Source: Dyadobacter pollutisoli (GTDB lineage: Bacteria; Bacteroidota; Bacteroidia; Cytophagales; Spirosomataceae). Taken from it: DNA of 64,000 nt. The stretch lies in contig NZ_CP112998.1 of NCBI RefSeq assembly GCF_026625565.1, positions 312,501-376,500 of the forward strand, in the 5' to 3' direction. Shown one piece after another: positions 23,951-31,602 of the stretch. The translations under genes and the position numbers were made by a program. The notes under the pieces were generated by a model. The model had not been told where the DNA came from. It saw only the letters and a program-made list of their open reading frames with translations, and ran no database searches. Position 1 is the first letter of the stretch; each line of letters opens with the position of its first letter.

Positions 23951-24691
23951 TTAAAAATACGAATTTTTAATCCTCGACGCCGCATCCGCGTCCAGCAAAA
24001 TCTCACAATTCGGATGCATTTGAACAATAGAGGCCGGAATATCCACGGTAACCGGGCCAAGAATTGCTTTTTCGACCATTTCGGCTTTGTGCAAACCTTT
24101 TGCGATGAGGATCAGCTTGCGGGTATGCATGATGTTTTTGATGCCCCGCGTCAGTCCGCCCAGTTCAGTACCTTCGGGAACTTGTGTTTCTCTTCGTACC
24201 CTGGCTTCGAAATCGGGATCCATTGGTGACACCCAGGTTTCACTTTCGAACGGGGTACCCGGCTGGTTGATACCGATGTGGCCGTTGGAACCCAGTCCCA
24301 GCATTTGCAGGTCGGCGCCACCCCGAGCGGCCAGTCGCTCTTCGAAAAGTTTGGCCTCCCTTTCAAAGTCGTCGGACATGGTGGGCGGCATAATGAAGTT
24401 TTCGTCAGGAATGCCTAGCGGGCCCGCGATCTGGTTCAGGATCATCGTATAGCAGCTTCCGGCGTATTCACGCGGCAGGTTAGTGAGTTCGTCTACATTG
24501 AAAAGCGTGATCCTGGATACGTCAAACGGATATTGTGAATAAATATGGGAAACGATCGCGTGCATATCGATGGTCGTTTGTCCGGTGGAAAGACCGATCA
24601 CGGCGTCGGGCTTTTCCAGCATCTGGGCAATGATCCGCCATGCTGCTGTAATGTTGAATTCCTGCTCGTTTTTGCAAATAGTGATTTTCAT
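23951..24691 (-). CDS. Hexosamine-6-phosphate deaminase/isomerase (NagB family)
   Basis: 246 residues, the usual length of short NagB proteins. Family motifs: AVIGLSTGQTT (phosphate loop), TLFNVDEL with the general base Asp67, and LGLGSNGHIGINQPG. In E. coli NagB the last motif carries a catalytic Asp-His-Glu set (D141, H143, E148). Here these are Asn136, His138 and Gln143. Asn at the first place also occurs in Gram-positive-type NagB as I recall it, but Gln at the last is unusual. The reaction should be amino-sugar-6-phosphate to keto-sugar-6-phosphate plus ammonia; glucosamine versus galactosamine is open. It overlaps the HPr gene by 4 bp and is the last gene of the PTS operon, so it should act on the imported sugar phosphate. 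Confidence 0.85.
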   Translation of the reverse strand: MKITICKNEQEFNITAAWRIIAQMLEKPDAVIGLSTGQTTIDMHAIVSHIYSQYPFDVSRITLFNVDELTNLPREYAGSCYTMILNQIAGPLGIPDENFIMPPTMSDDFEREAKLFEERLAARGGADLQMLGLGSNGHIGINQPGTPFESETWVSPMDPDFEARVRRETQVPEGTELGGLTRGIKNIMHTRKLILIAKGLHKAEMVEKAILGPVTVDIPASIVQMHPNCEILLDADAASRIKNSYF

Positions 24692-24954
24692 AAAGTACTT
24701 AATTGTTCGTTAAAAAAGACATCGACCGCCGATGCCGCCTCGATTTCATCCTCGCCATCGATCACCACCGAAACCACATCACCACCCTTGGTCGACAAGG
24801 CCAGAATGTTCAGCATACTGTTGAGCTGGATCGTTTTATCATCTTTTTTCAGGCTTATTCCCGATTTGAATTTCTTCACCAGTCTGACCAGCGCGGTGGC
24901 AGGTCGGGCATGAATTCCTTCTGGGGCGAGGATCGTGTATTCTTTTGAGATCAT
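24688..24954 (-). CDS. ptsH: HPr phosphocarrier protein of the PTS
   Basis: 88 residues from the ATG at 24952-24954; an in-frame TTG 12 nt upstream would add MKFD. The active-site histidine His15 lies in APEGIHARPA, and Ser46 in IQLNSMLNIL is the conserved regulatory position. HPr takes phosphate from EI and passes it to EIIA in the cytoplasm. It sits between the amine oxidase and nagB with a 4-bp overlap to the latter, in the same operon as EI and the sugar-specific components. Confidence 0.95.
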   Translation of the reverse strand: MISKEYTILAPEGIHARPATALVRLVKKFKSGISLKKDDKTIQLNSMLNILALSTKGGDVVSVVIDGEDEIEAASAVDVFFNEQLSTL

Positions 24955-24998
24955 ATCAAATTTCAATTTGGATTAATAAGGATCAAAAGGCACTCAAC

Positions 24999-26996
24999 TT
25001 ACTTTTTCGATACAGGTTTGGAAGCGGGCATTCCTAAAACAGGATTGGACGACATAAAACCCATGGGCATCAGATGTACCGCCACGCTGTGCTGGTTCAT
25101 AATTGGCCACTCTTCCGGTCGCACAATGTGCGTCACGCCGCCCACGTACCACACCACCACATCAGTATTATCAATGCTCCGATTTTGCTTCGACCATTCC
25201 GGCAAGCCTTGGCCTTTTTGCTTGGTAGTCGGGTAATCGCCGGCGGGATACATTTCATCGGGATTGTAAGGTGTTGCCCAAAAATGATGGTACAATACTT
25301 CCGCCCGGTTGAAGAGCGACGAGTTGCGGTCGGGGAGGGGCGTGATGCCCGCGGTAGGCATGAGCATATATGAGGAATGGTGCCCGTACTTGTTCATGAC
25401 GTGGTGGTTCATCACCATCCAGCTGCGGTTGGAAGCAATGTTGGCGTCGCGCTGCGCTTCTTTTTCTTTGGTAAACATGGTCGTTCTGGCAACCAAAGTA
25501 CTTCCCAGAGGATTTTCGGTGCTTCTCGGTACCGCACTGGTATTCATCTCGCCGACACTGTTTTGCTGCCCGTCCACATCGAGATCAAACCGGTATACAA
25601 ACCAATGCTGATGGTTATTTGCTTCCACGTGCGGCTCCACAATGGTACCGTAATAGTTGCCGTCATGCGTCTCGTCACCAGTCGCTGGAATGTCCTGCGT
25701 GCGGTTCACAGCCCGCACGTGCGGGTAACCATTCAGCTCGGTTTCGACCACGATCACGCCATCTTCTTTAAAAATCCATTTGAACCCATAATCGTAATTA
25801 CCAGCGGTAATGTAATATTTGATCGCCAGGTTGGTAGCCTTTCTCGAATGGTTTTCATGCCGCCAGAGCACCCCGCCATATTCTTCAAAAACGGCGACCG
25901 AACTGTCAGATTTCAATGGCGAGCCCCATTCATTATGCAGGGTTGAAGGCAGATATGTAGCGTTTTCGGGTGCGTCAGCTCCGTAAGTAAGCGGTCTCGC
26001 TACATTTTGAAACAAACGGTATACGCCTACATCGAAGTAATTATTAGCAGCATTCAGCAGATCCGGCGAGCCGTAGTTCACGATCATTTCGGCCAGCCCG
26101 CCACGGTACATGATGTATCGCCATTTTTTCTGGGCGTGATCATAATATTGCACATCTGAGATCACCAGTCCTTCCCGGTTATGTATGCCAAAACGGAATT
26201 TCCAGAAGGGTGAAATGATCTGATTTCCCTCGATCCGGTAGTTGGTGCCTTCTGGCTGGGTGATCACAATGGGCTTGGGCGCTTGCAGGTCGGGGACGAT
26301 TTTTTTGCCATCAAAATAACTCACAGCGGTAGGTTTGTCGTAACCTTTACCGGTATCGATCACTTTGAGCACCTTTTTGTCGGTAATGTCAATGTAGGCG
26401 TAAATGCCTGCGATCGGCATTTCATAAAAATCCTTGTTCTTGTAAGCCGGAGAAACGATCCTTTCACGATGACCGACCGGCGCCAAACCAATATCCGCCG
26501 CGAAAGTACCACGGTGCGATTTCACCGAATCGGGGTTAATGCCCCGTTTCCGCAAAGCATCATTCCATTCTTTATTGTTTTTCACAATTTCCGAGACAAT
26601 GGTATCTCCCTTGAAAGAACCAACCGGCTGCTTGCCCGGAATTTTATAAAAGGACAGCAGTTTGCCTGTTTTCAAATCCACAACGGCCTTCGCCAATGTA
26701 TTCGACGGGAAATCATAAACCATTGCATAACCTTCCCGCCTGAAAGTTTCGCCCGGTTTATAAGCCAGTACTTCCGCTTTCGGAGGCTCTTTGAGATTGA
26801 TGATGCTGAACAAACTGCTACTGTCAGCCCGGATCTTGTTTTCCTGCAAAAGAACCTGTTTGATCAGCTTTATTTCCATCGAATCCAGCGGGTCGAGCGG
26901 GTGCCGGTATTGCATGGCCGTCTGCTGCGCGAAACTATTGGCATAACCCAGCAGCGTAAATGCAAGCAGGAAGAAAATGGTAGCGCGTTTTTTCAT
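24999..26996 (-). CDS. Secreted copper amine oxidase (primary-amine oxidase, TPQ type)
   Basis: 665 residues with a signal peptide (MKKRATIFFLLAFTLLGYAN, cleavage after SFA). The catalytic core is complete. The topaquinone-forming Tyr is in AGNYDYGF near 401, the catalytic-base-type Asp in FDVGVYRLFQ near 320, two copper His in NHQHWFVYRFDLDVDG near 461, and the third in QHSVAVHLMPMGF near 635. The enzyme oxidises primary amines to aldehydes with release of ammonia and hydrogen peroxide, in the periplasm. Its place between EI and HPr (gaps 31 and 44 bp) in a PTS operon is odd. It may supply or detoxify an amine related to the imported amino sugar, which is inference. Confidence 0.92.
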   Translation of the reverse strand: MKKRATIFFLLAFTLLGYANSFAQQTAMQYRHPLDPLDSMEIKLIKQVLLQENKIRADSSSLFSIINLKEPPKAEVLAYKPGETFRREGYAMVYDFPSNTLAKAVVDLKTGKLLSFYKIPGKQPVGSFKGDTIVSEIVKNNKEWNDALRKRGINPDSVKSHRGTFAADIGLAPVGHRERIVSPAYKNKDFYEMPIAGIYAYIDITDKKVLKVIDTGKGYDKPTAVSYFDGKKIVPDLQAPKPIVITQPEGTNYRIEGNQIISPFWKFRFGIHNREGLVISDVQYYDHAQKKWRYIMYRGGLAEMIVNYGSPDLLNAANNYFDVGVYRLFQNVARPLTYGADAPENATYLPSTLHNEWGSPLKSDSSVAVFEEYGGVLWRHENHSRKATNLAIKYYITAGNYDYGFKWIFKEDGVIVVETELNGYPHVRAVNRTQDIPATGDETHDGNYYGTIVEPHVEANNHQHWFVYRFDLDVDGQQNSVGEMNTSAVPRSTENPLGSTLVARTTMFTKEKEAQRDANIASNRSWMVMNHHVMNKYGHHSSYMLMPTAGITPLPDRNSSLFNRAEVLYHHFWATPYNPDEMYPAGDYPTTKQKGQGLPEWSKQNRSIDNTDVVVWYVGGVTHIVRPEEWPIMNQHSVAVHLMPMGFMSSNPVLGMPASKPVSKK

Positions 26997-27027
26997 CTTG
27001 GGTGTTAAAGGAGTGATAGGATTGTTT

Positions 27028-28767
27028 TTAAATGGGCAGTAAAGTTTTCAAATACGCTTTAATTTCGTCGGAATCGCTCATTTCATTCACTTTCAAATAC
27101 ACTTCCCTCGCCTCTGAAAAAGAGCTGTTGATAATAATATTTTTGATAAAAGGAATCGAAACGGCACTCATTGAGAACTCTTTGAGGCCCATTCCAATCA
27201 ATAGCAAAGTCGCCAGCGGATCGGAAGCGAGTTCGCCGCACATGGCTATGTGAATGTTGTGTTTGTGGCCTTGCTCGATCACATTGCTGATCAGCCGCAA
27301 GACGCCCGGATTGAATGGGTCGTACAATGCCGACACCTTTTCATTCATTCGGTCCACGGCCAGCGTATATTGTACAAGGTCATTGGTGCCAATACTAAAA
27401 AAATCTACCTCTTTGGCAAGAATATCCGCCATGACCGCCGCCGAGGGAATTTCAATCATGATACCAACCTGGATATCGGGATTGAATGCGGTGCCTTCAT
27501 TGATCAGTTCGACTTTCGCCGCTTCCAGCACTTTTTTTGCTTCCCGTATCTCCTGCACATTGCTGATCATCGGAAACATAATCCGAAGGTCCCCGAAAAC
27601 ATTGGCTCTTAAAATAGCTTTCAACTGAACTATAAACAGATCTTTGCGGTCCAGCGAGATCCGTATCGCCCGGTAGCCCAGGAATGGATTTTGCTCCTGC
27701 GGCAGACCGAAATAATGCAGTTGTTTATCGCCGCCAATGTCAATCGTCCGAATGGTAACCGGCTTATTCTGAGATTTTAAGGCTACTTTTTTGTAAAAAT
27801 CAAATTGCTCTTCTTCTCCCGGAAATGAATCCCGGCCCATAAAAAGTAATTCGCTACGCAATAGGCCGACGCCCTCACCTCCATTTTCAAAAACCTGATC
27901 CATGTCAGCGGCTTCGGAAATGTTGGCGACGAGTGAGATGGGGCGGCCATCGACCATTGAAGACGGGACGTTTTTCAATGCTTTCATTAGCGTTGATTTG
28001 CGCAGGTAATCTTCTTTTTTTGAGATATATAGTGTTAATGTTTCATGGTCGGGATGAAGGATCACTTCGCCCGTCAACCCATCCAGAATTAACAGGTCGC
28101 CGGTTCGAATGTGGGACAAATTTATTCCGCAGCCTGCGGCGGCCGGTATTCCTCTTGCTTTTGCTACTATCGCAGCGTGCGAAGTCGGGCCGCCGGTTTG
28201 TGTCGCAAAACCAGCGACATTTTTAATGTCGATAGCAATGGTGTCGGAAGGCGAAATGTCTTCTGCAATCAGAATGGAGCCTGGTTCGATCGAGTGGTTA
28301 CTTGCAGAAACGGGCAGTCCCAGATTCTTCAAAATCCTGTCCCCGATGTCTTGTACATCCGCCGCCCGGGCACGCATGTACCCATCCGTCATCGCCTGAA
28401 ACATGCCCACGAGCTTTGTAATTACTTCAATCAGAGCGTCGCTGATAATTTTTCTTTCAGTACTGACTTTTTCCAAAACGTCGACCCGGATCTGCGGGTC
28501 GCTTAGGAATTCAATGTGTGTTTCGAGAATTTCAAGGCTTTCTGCAGTAACTGTTTCATCGGCCTGCGCGATCAGCAACTCCACTTCTTCAATGGATTTA
28601 CTCACGGCGAGGTCGTATTTATCCATTTCAATTTGGATTGCATCCTCATTGTCGAGCAGCTGGCCAGTTAAAACAGTCTTTTGTTTTTCGATTACATGTG
28701 CCTTTCCAATGGCGATTCCGGGTGAAACACCAATGCCTTTAATCGTCGGGGTAACTTTCAATTCCAT
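27028..28767 (-). CDS. ptsI: Phosphoenolpyruvate-protein phosphotransferase (PTS enzyme I)
   Basis: 579 residues from the ATG at 28765-28767. N-terminal HPr-binding domain (GIGVSPGIAIGKAHV), phosphohistidine swivel domain with active His197 in GGPTSHAAIVAKARGIPA, and a C-terminal PEP-binding barrel (GVGLLRSELLFMGR, IRTIDIGGDKQ, MIEIPSAAVMAD, FSIGTNDLVQY, MCGELASDP). The length matches classic EI (about 575). It draws phosphate from PEP and transfers it to HPr. It starts 8 bp after the EIIC-EIID stop. Having EI and HPr in the sugar-specific operon suggests a self-contained PTS rather than a shared general system. Confidence 0.96.
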   Translation of the reverse strand: MELKVTPTIKGIGVSPGIAIGKAHVIEKQKTVLTGQLLDNEDAIQIEMDKYDLAVSKSIEEVELLIAQADETVTAESLEILETHIEFLSDPQIRVDVLEKVSTERKIISDALIEVITKLVGMFQAMTDGYMRARAADVQDIGDRILKNLGLPVSASNHSIEPGSILIAEDISPSDTIAIDIKNVAGFATQTGGPTSHAAIVAKARGIPAAAGCGINLSHIRTGDLLILDGLTGEVILHPDHETLTLYISKKEDYLRKSTLMKALKNVPSSMVDGRPISLVANISEAADMDQVFENGGEGVGLLRSELLFMGRDSFPGEEEQFDFYKKVALKSQNKPVTIRTIDIGGDKQLHYFGLPQEQNPFLGYRAIRISLDRKDLFIVQLKAILRANVFGDLRIMFPMISNVQEIREAKKVLEAAKVELINEGTAFNPDIQVGIMIEIPSAAVMADILAKEVDFFSIGTNDLVQYTLAVDRMNEKVSALYDPFNPGVLRLISNVIEQGHKHNIHIAMCGELASDPLATLLLIGMGLKEFSMSAVSIPFIKNIIINSSFSEAREVYLKVNEMSDSDEIKAYLKTLLPI

Positions 28768-28774
28768 GCGATCG

Positions 28775-30388
28775 TCAGATAAACAAGCCCAGTACGCTTC
28801 CTGCAAAACCCAAAACCAGCAATCCCAGTAAGAGGTAGGTGGTTTTTACATTCTTTTTTACAAAATAGAAAACCAGAAATGTCAATGCCAGAGGCAGAAT
28901 GTTTGGAACAATCTGATCCAGAATACCTTGTACCGGCACGGCAGCATCAGAGGAACCGATTTTCAAAGGTGTTTTGATTGACATTAAAAGCGCAGGCATC
29001 GCACCTACTACCATTAATCCCAATATCGCCGAGCCCGATTTCAGCTTATCCATCACATTGCTTTTGGAAAGGTCCTGCAAAAGCCGCGTACCGGTTTGAT
29101 AGCCGATAAAAGTAAGTTTGTACCGAAGCCACAAATGCGGAATATTGAAGATCAGCAGGAACAAAACCGGCCCGAGCAAACTTCCCTGCAATGCAAGCGA
29201 GGTGCCCACGCCAGCTGCGATCACCTTCACCGTTCCCCAAAACAGAGAATCAAAAACACCTGCCAGCGGCCCCATTAAGCCCAGTTTCACAGAATTGATA
29301 GACTCTTCGTCAAAGTCCGGCTCCCTGGCATTCTGTTCCTCCATAGCTGCCGAGATACCAATGATCAGCGTGGAACCGTGCGGGGCGGTATTGAAAAACT
29401 GTAAATGCCTTTTCAGCGCACTGGCCATCGCTTCCTTGGTGGTATAGAGCTTTTTCAGCACCGGAATGATCGAGAATGCAAAGCCGGTATTCTGCCAGGT
29501 TTCAAAGTTGAAGTTTGCTTCCAGCGCCATTGATCTCAGGAACAGGCTGCGAATATCTTTTTTGGTTAAAACTGATGTTAATGTAGTTGGGGCGGGCAAT
29601 GTTTGTTCTGTACTAAAATCGTCAAAATTATCATCAAAATCACTGTCTGCGCTCGCCACGGGTACTTCTTTATGTGTGATGCCTGTGACGATGAGCGCAA
29701 TGATCACGCCCAGGCCGCCGAGGGCGATCATCGGTAATTTGAGATAACTGGTCAGGATAAAGCCCAGAAAAAAGTAAGGCGCGACCGTTTTGTTGAACAT
29801 CAGGTTCATTAGCAAAGCAAAACCCAGCGCGGGCAGCATGTTACCTGCCACCTGCAAACCCGAATGCACCCACGGCGGAATGGTATCAACGAATGTGCGG
29901 ACCACATCGGAGCCTAACATCAATGCAAGCAGCGTTACCGCGCCCATTAACAAGGGTTTCAGCAAACCCGAAAGGATATGCAACCGCTGAACGCCTTTGT
30001 AATCGCCCTGTTCGGCATAACGTTCGAATTTTTTGTTCAGAACCGGTCTGAAAACAAACAGTCCGCTGATGATCATTTCAGCCAGAATGGAAATCGGGAC
30101 GGCCAGTGCAAGTGCCACAGCTGCACCTTTCCCCGACATAATCGCGAACGCGGTGCCCAATACGCCGCCGGTGATCACATCAGGCGGGATCGCCGCTCCG
30201 ACTTTAATGTTACCCATAAAGATCAGCTCCAATGTAGCGCCGATGATTATTCCCTGCTGAATGTCACCCAGTACCAGCCCGACGAGCGGCCCCAAAACCA
30301 GCGGTCGGCTCAGTAAAGTAGTACCCAGAAAATCTTCCGAGTGACCAAACATGGCAATCAATGTCAGGAGGAAATGGGTTAGGAGCAC
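28775..30388 (-). CDS. Fused mannose-family PTS EIIC-EIID permease
   Basis: 537 residues from a GTG at 30386-30388. Residues 1-235 match EIIC of the mannose/sorbose family (SRPLVLGPLVGLVLGDIQQG, GATLELIFMG, PPDVITGGVLGTAFAI). An acidic linker follows at about 245-262 (DSDFDDNFDDFSTEQ). Residues 270-537 match EIID (LFLRSMALEANFNFETWQNT, GFAFSIIPVLKKLY, FFNTAPHGSTLIIGI, EEQNA, MGPLAGVFDSLFWGT). In most bacteria IIC and IID are separate genes. The order C-D with a charged linker places both in one polypeptide. Sugar specificity is not readable. The decamer repeat array lies just upstream. Confidence 0.92.
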   Translation of the reverse strand: MLLTHFLLTLIAMFGHSEDFLGTTLLSRPLVLGPLVGLVLGDIQQGIIIGATLELIFMGNIKVGAAIPPDVITGGVLGTAFAIMSGKGAAVALALAVPISILAEMIISGLFVFRPVLNKKFERYAEQGDYKGVQRLHILSGLLKPLLMGAVTLLALMLGSDVVRTFVDTIPPWVHSGLQVAGNMLPALGFALLMNLMFNKTVAPYFFLGFILTSYLKLPMIALGGLGVIIALIVTGITHKEVPVASADSDFDDNFDDFSTEQTLPAPTTLTSVLTKKDIRSLFLRSMALEANFNFETWQNTGFAFSIIPVLKKLYTTKEAMASALKRHLQFFNTAPHGSTLIIGISAAMEEQNAREPDFDEESINSVKLGLMGPLAGVFDSLFWGTVKVIAAGVGTSLALQGSLLGPVLFLLIFNIPHLWLRYKLTFIGYQTGTRLLQDLSKSNVMDKLKSGSAILGLMVVGAMPALLMSIKTPLKIGSSDAAVPVQGILDQIVPNILPLALTFLVFYFVKKNVKTTYLLLGLLVLGFAGSVLGLFI

Positions 30389-30427
30389 TTGTTCATCCGG
30401 GTTAGAAGGTTAGGGGAGTGATTTTGG

Positions 30428-30527
30428 ATCACTTATTGTCAGTTGTGGTCACTTATAGTCATTTATTGTCACCTGAAGTCATTGATTGTCTGGCGTCGGG
30501 GCAAAACAATAAATGACAATAAATGAC
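30428..30527 (-). repeat. 10-bp-periodic repeat array between EIIB and EIIC-EIID genes
   Basis: On the plus strand GTC recurs every 10 bp at 30438, 30448, 30458, 30468, 30478 and 30488, within blocks such as ACTTATTGTC, ACTTATAGTC and ATTTATTGTC. Two inverted copies (AATAAATGAC) follow at 30508 and 30518. GTCATTTATTGTC (30458-30470) is exactly complementary to GACAATAAATGAC (30515-30527), a 13-bp stem with a 44-nt loop. The 151-bp gap (30389-30539) contains no gene. It could act as an intra-operon mRNA structure or as a protein-binding array; no T-run is present. Confidence 0.75.
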
Positions 30528-30539
30528 CCCTTTTGTTTG

Positions 30540-31010
30540 TCATATCAGCGCCTCCACCAGTTGCACCTTGTCCGTCGGAACCTGCCTGATTTCCAGCTCG
30601 ATGCCTTTGGCGAGCAATTCTTTGATGACTGCGATATCGTCATCATTCACTGCTATGGCCTTTGAAATAAGTTTCGAACCTTCTTTTCCCCGGATTCCGC
30701 CGAAATTGATCGACTTGATTTCAGGAATTGCGTTAGCCAGAACCGCGGCATCCGGCACGGAATTGACGAGTACGAATATTTTCATATTCTTGCTCCGTTC
30801 ATCCGAAAGGAACTTAATAGTATCGTCCAGCGATTTGATCAGTAGCTTGGCCGTCGCCGGTTTGGCCAGGTTCATGGTCATTTTCAGGAATTCATCTTTC
30901 GCGGTTTTGTCGTTGGCCACTACCAGACAGTCGGCCCCGAGCGAGGGCGTCCAGGTAAGCGCAACCTGCCCGTGAACCAGCCGGTCGTCTATTCGCAGTA
31001 ATTTAATCAT
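30540..31010 (-). CDS. Mannose-family PTS EIIB
   Basis: 156 residues. The phosphorylated histidine is His13 in IDDRLVHGQVALTW, the hallmark of mannose/fructose/sorbose EIIB. Further family features are ADCLVVANDKTAKDEFLKM and IKSINFGGIRGKEG. Length is slightly under the usual 160-165. It receives phosphate from EIIA and gives it to the sugar during transport by EIIC-EIID. Its start overlaps the EIIA gene end by 8 bp, so the two are translationally linked. Confidence 0.94.
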   Translation of the reverse strand: MIKLLRIDDRLVHGQVALTWTPSLGADCLVVANDKTAKDEFLKMTMNLAKPATAKLLIKSLDDTIKFLSDERSKNMKIFVLVNSVPDAAVLANAIPEIKSINFGGIRGKEGSKLISKAIAVNDDDIAVIKELLAKGIELEIRQVPTDKVQLVEALI

Positions 31011-31422
31011 CGAAATCGGATTCTTCTTTGGGTGTTAATAGTTGGTTCACATACACGATTTGCTCCTTGGCGGCAGAAATCGCATTGGCAATTACTTCTT
31101 TTACAGGTTCTTCAGTGTCGGCAAGCAGGATCTCGACCAGCAGCGGCAGATTGAAACCGGAAACGACGTGTACATTGGATTGGAGGGCGTTGCGCAAAAT
31201 CTGATTGGTGACACTGCCGCCCATTAAGTCGGTGAAAACGACCAACTCGTCGTCGTCGGAAATATTTTCCATGATCAGCGCCAGCTCTTCCTCAATGCCC
31301 TTGCTTTCTTCTACATAAGCTTGTATCAGAAATACATTTTCCATCGGGCCAATGATGATATCCAGCGATGACTGGGCGCCTTTTGCAAAAGTGCCATGGG
31401 TGGCGATCAAAAATTTTCGCAT
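31003..31422 (-). CDS. Mannose-family PTS EIIA
   Basis: 139 residues, the typical length of free EIIA(Man). His9 in MRKFLIATHGTFAKGAQSSL is the phosphorylation site, and VVFTDLMGGSVTNQI is the second conserved motif. It is the first gene of the seven-gene operon running to 23951. The promoter should lie in 31423-31602, shared with the divergent GH9 gene. Confidence 0.94.
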   Translation of the reverse strand: MRKFLIATHGTFAKGAQSSLDIIIGPMENVFLIQAYVEESKGIEEELALIMENISDDDELVVFTDLMGGSVTNQILRNALQSNVHVVSGFNLPLLVEILLADTEEPVKEVIANAISAAKEQIVYVNQLLTPKEESDFDD

Positions 31423-31602
31423 TGATTTTATCCTATTCTGGTTTATTTTGCGCCCGGTGACTTAGGTATACCGAAAATTCTGTGAATCAGGCCAGTAAGT
31501 TACTATTTAGTCTGCTGATTTTCCAAATAGTGTAAATCTTGTTTGGTAGAGTATAAGTTTACGTGCCTGTCTTTTTTATAAGCAATAACCGTCCTGCATT
31601 CC

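Noticed and set aside
26283..27008. 241-residue plus-strand open frame opposite the amine oxidase
   Set aside because: Antisense shadow of the amine oxidase gene, no family features.
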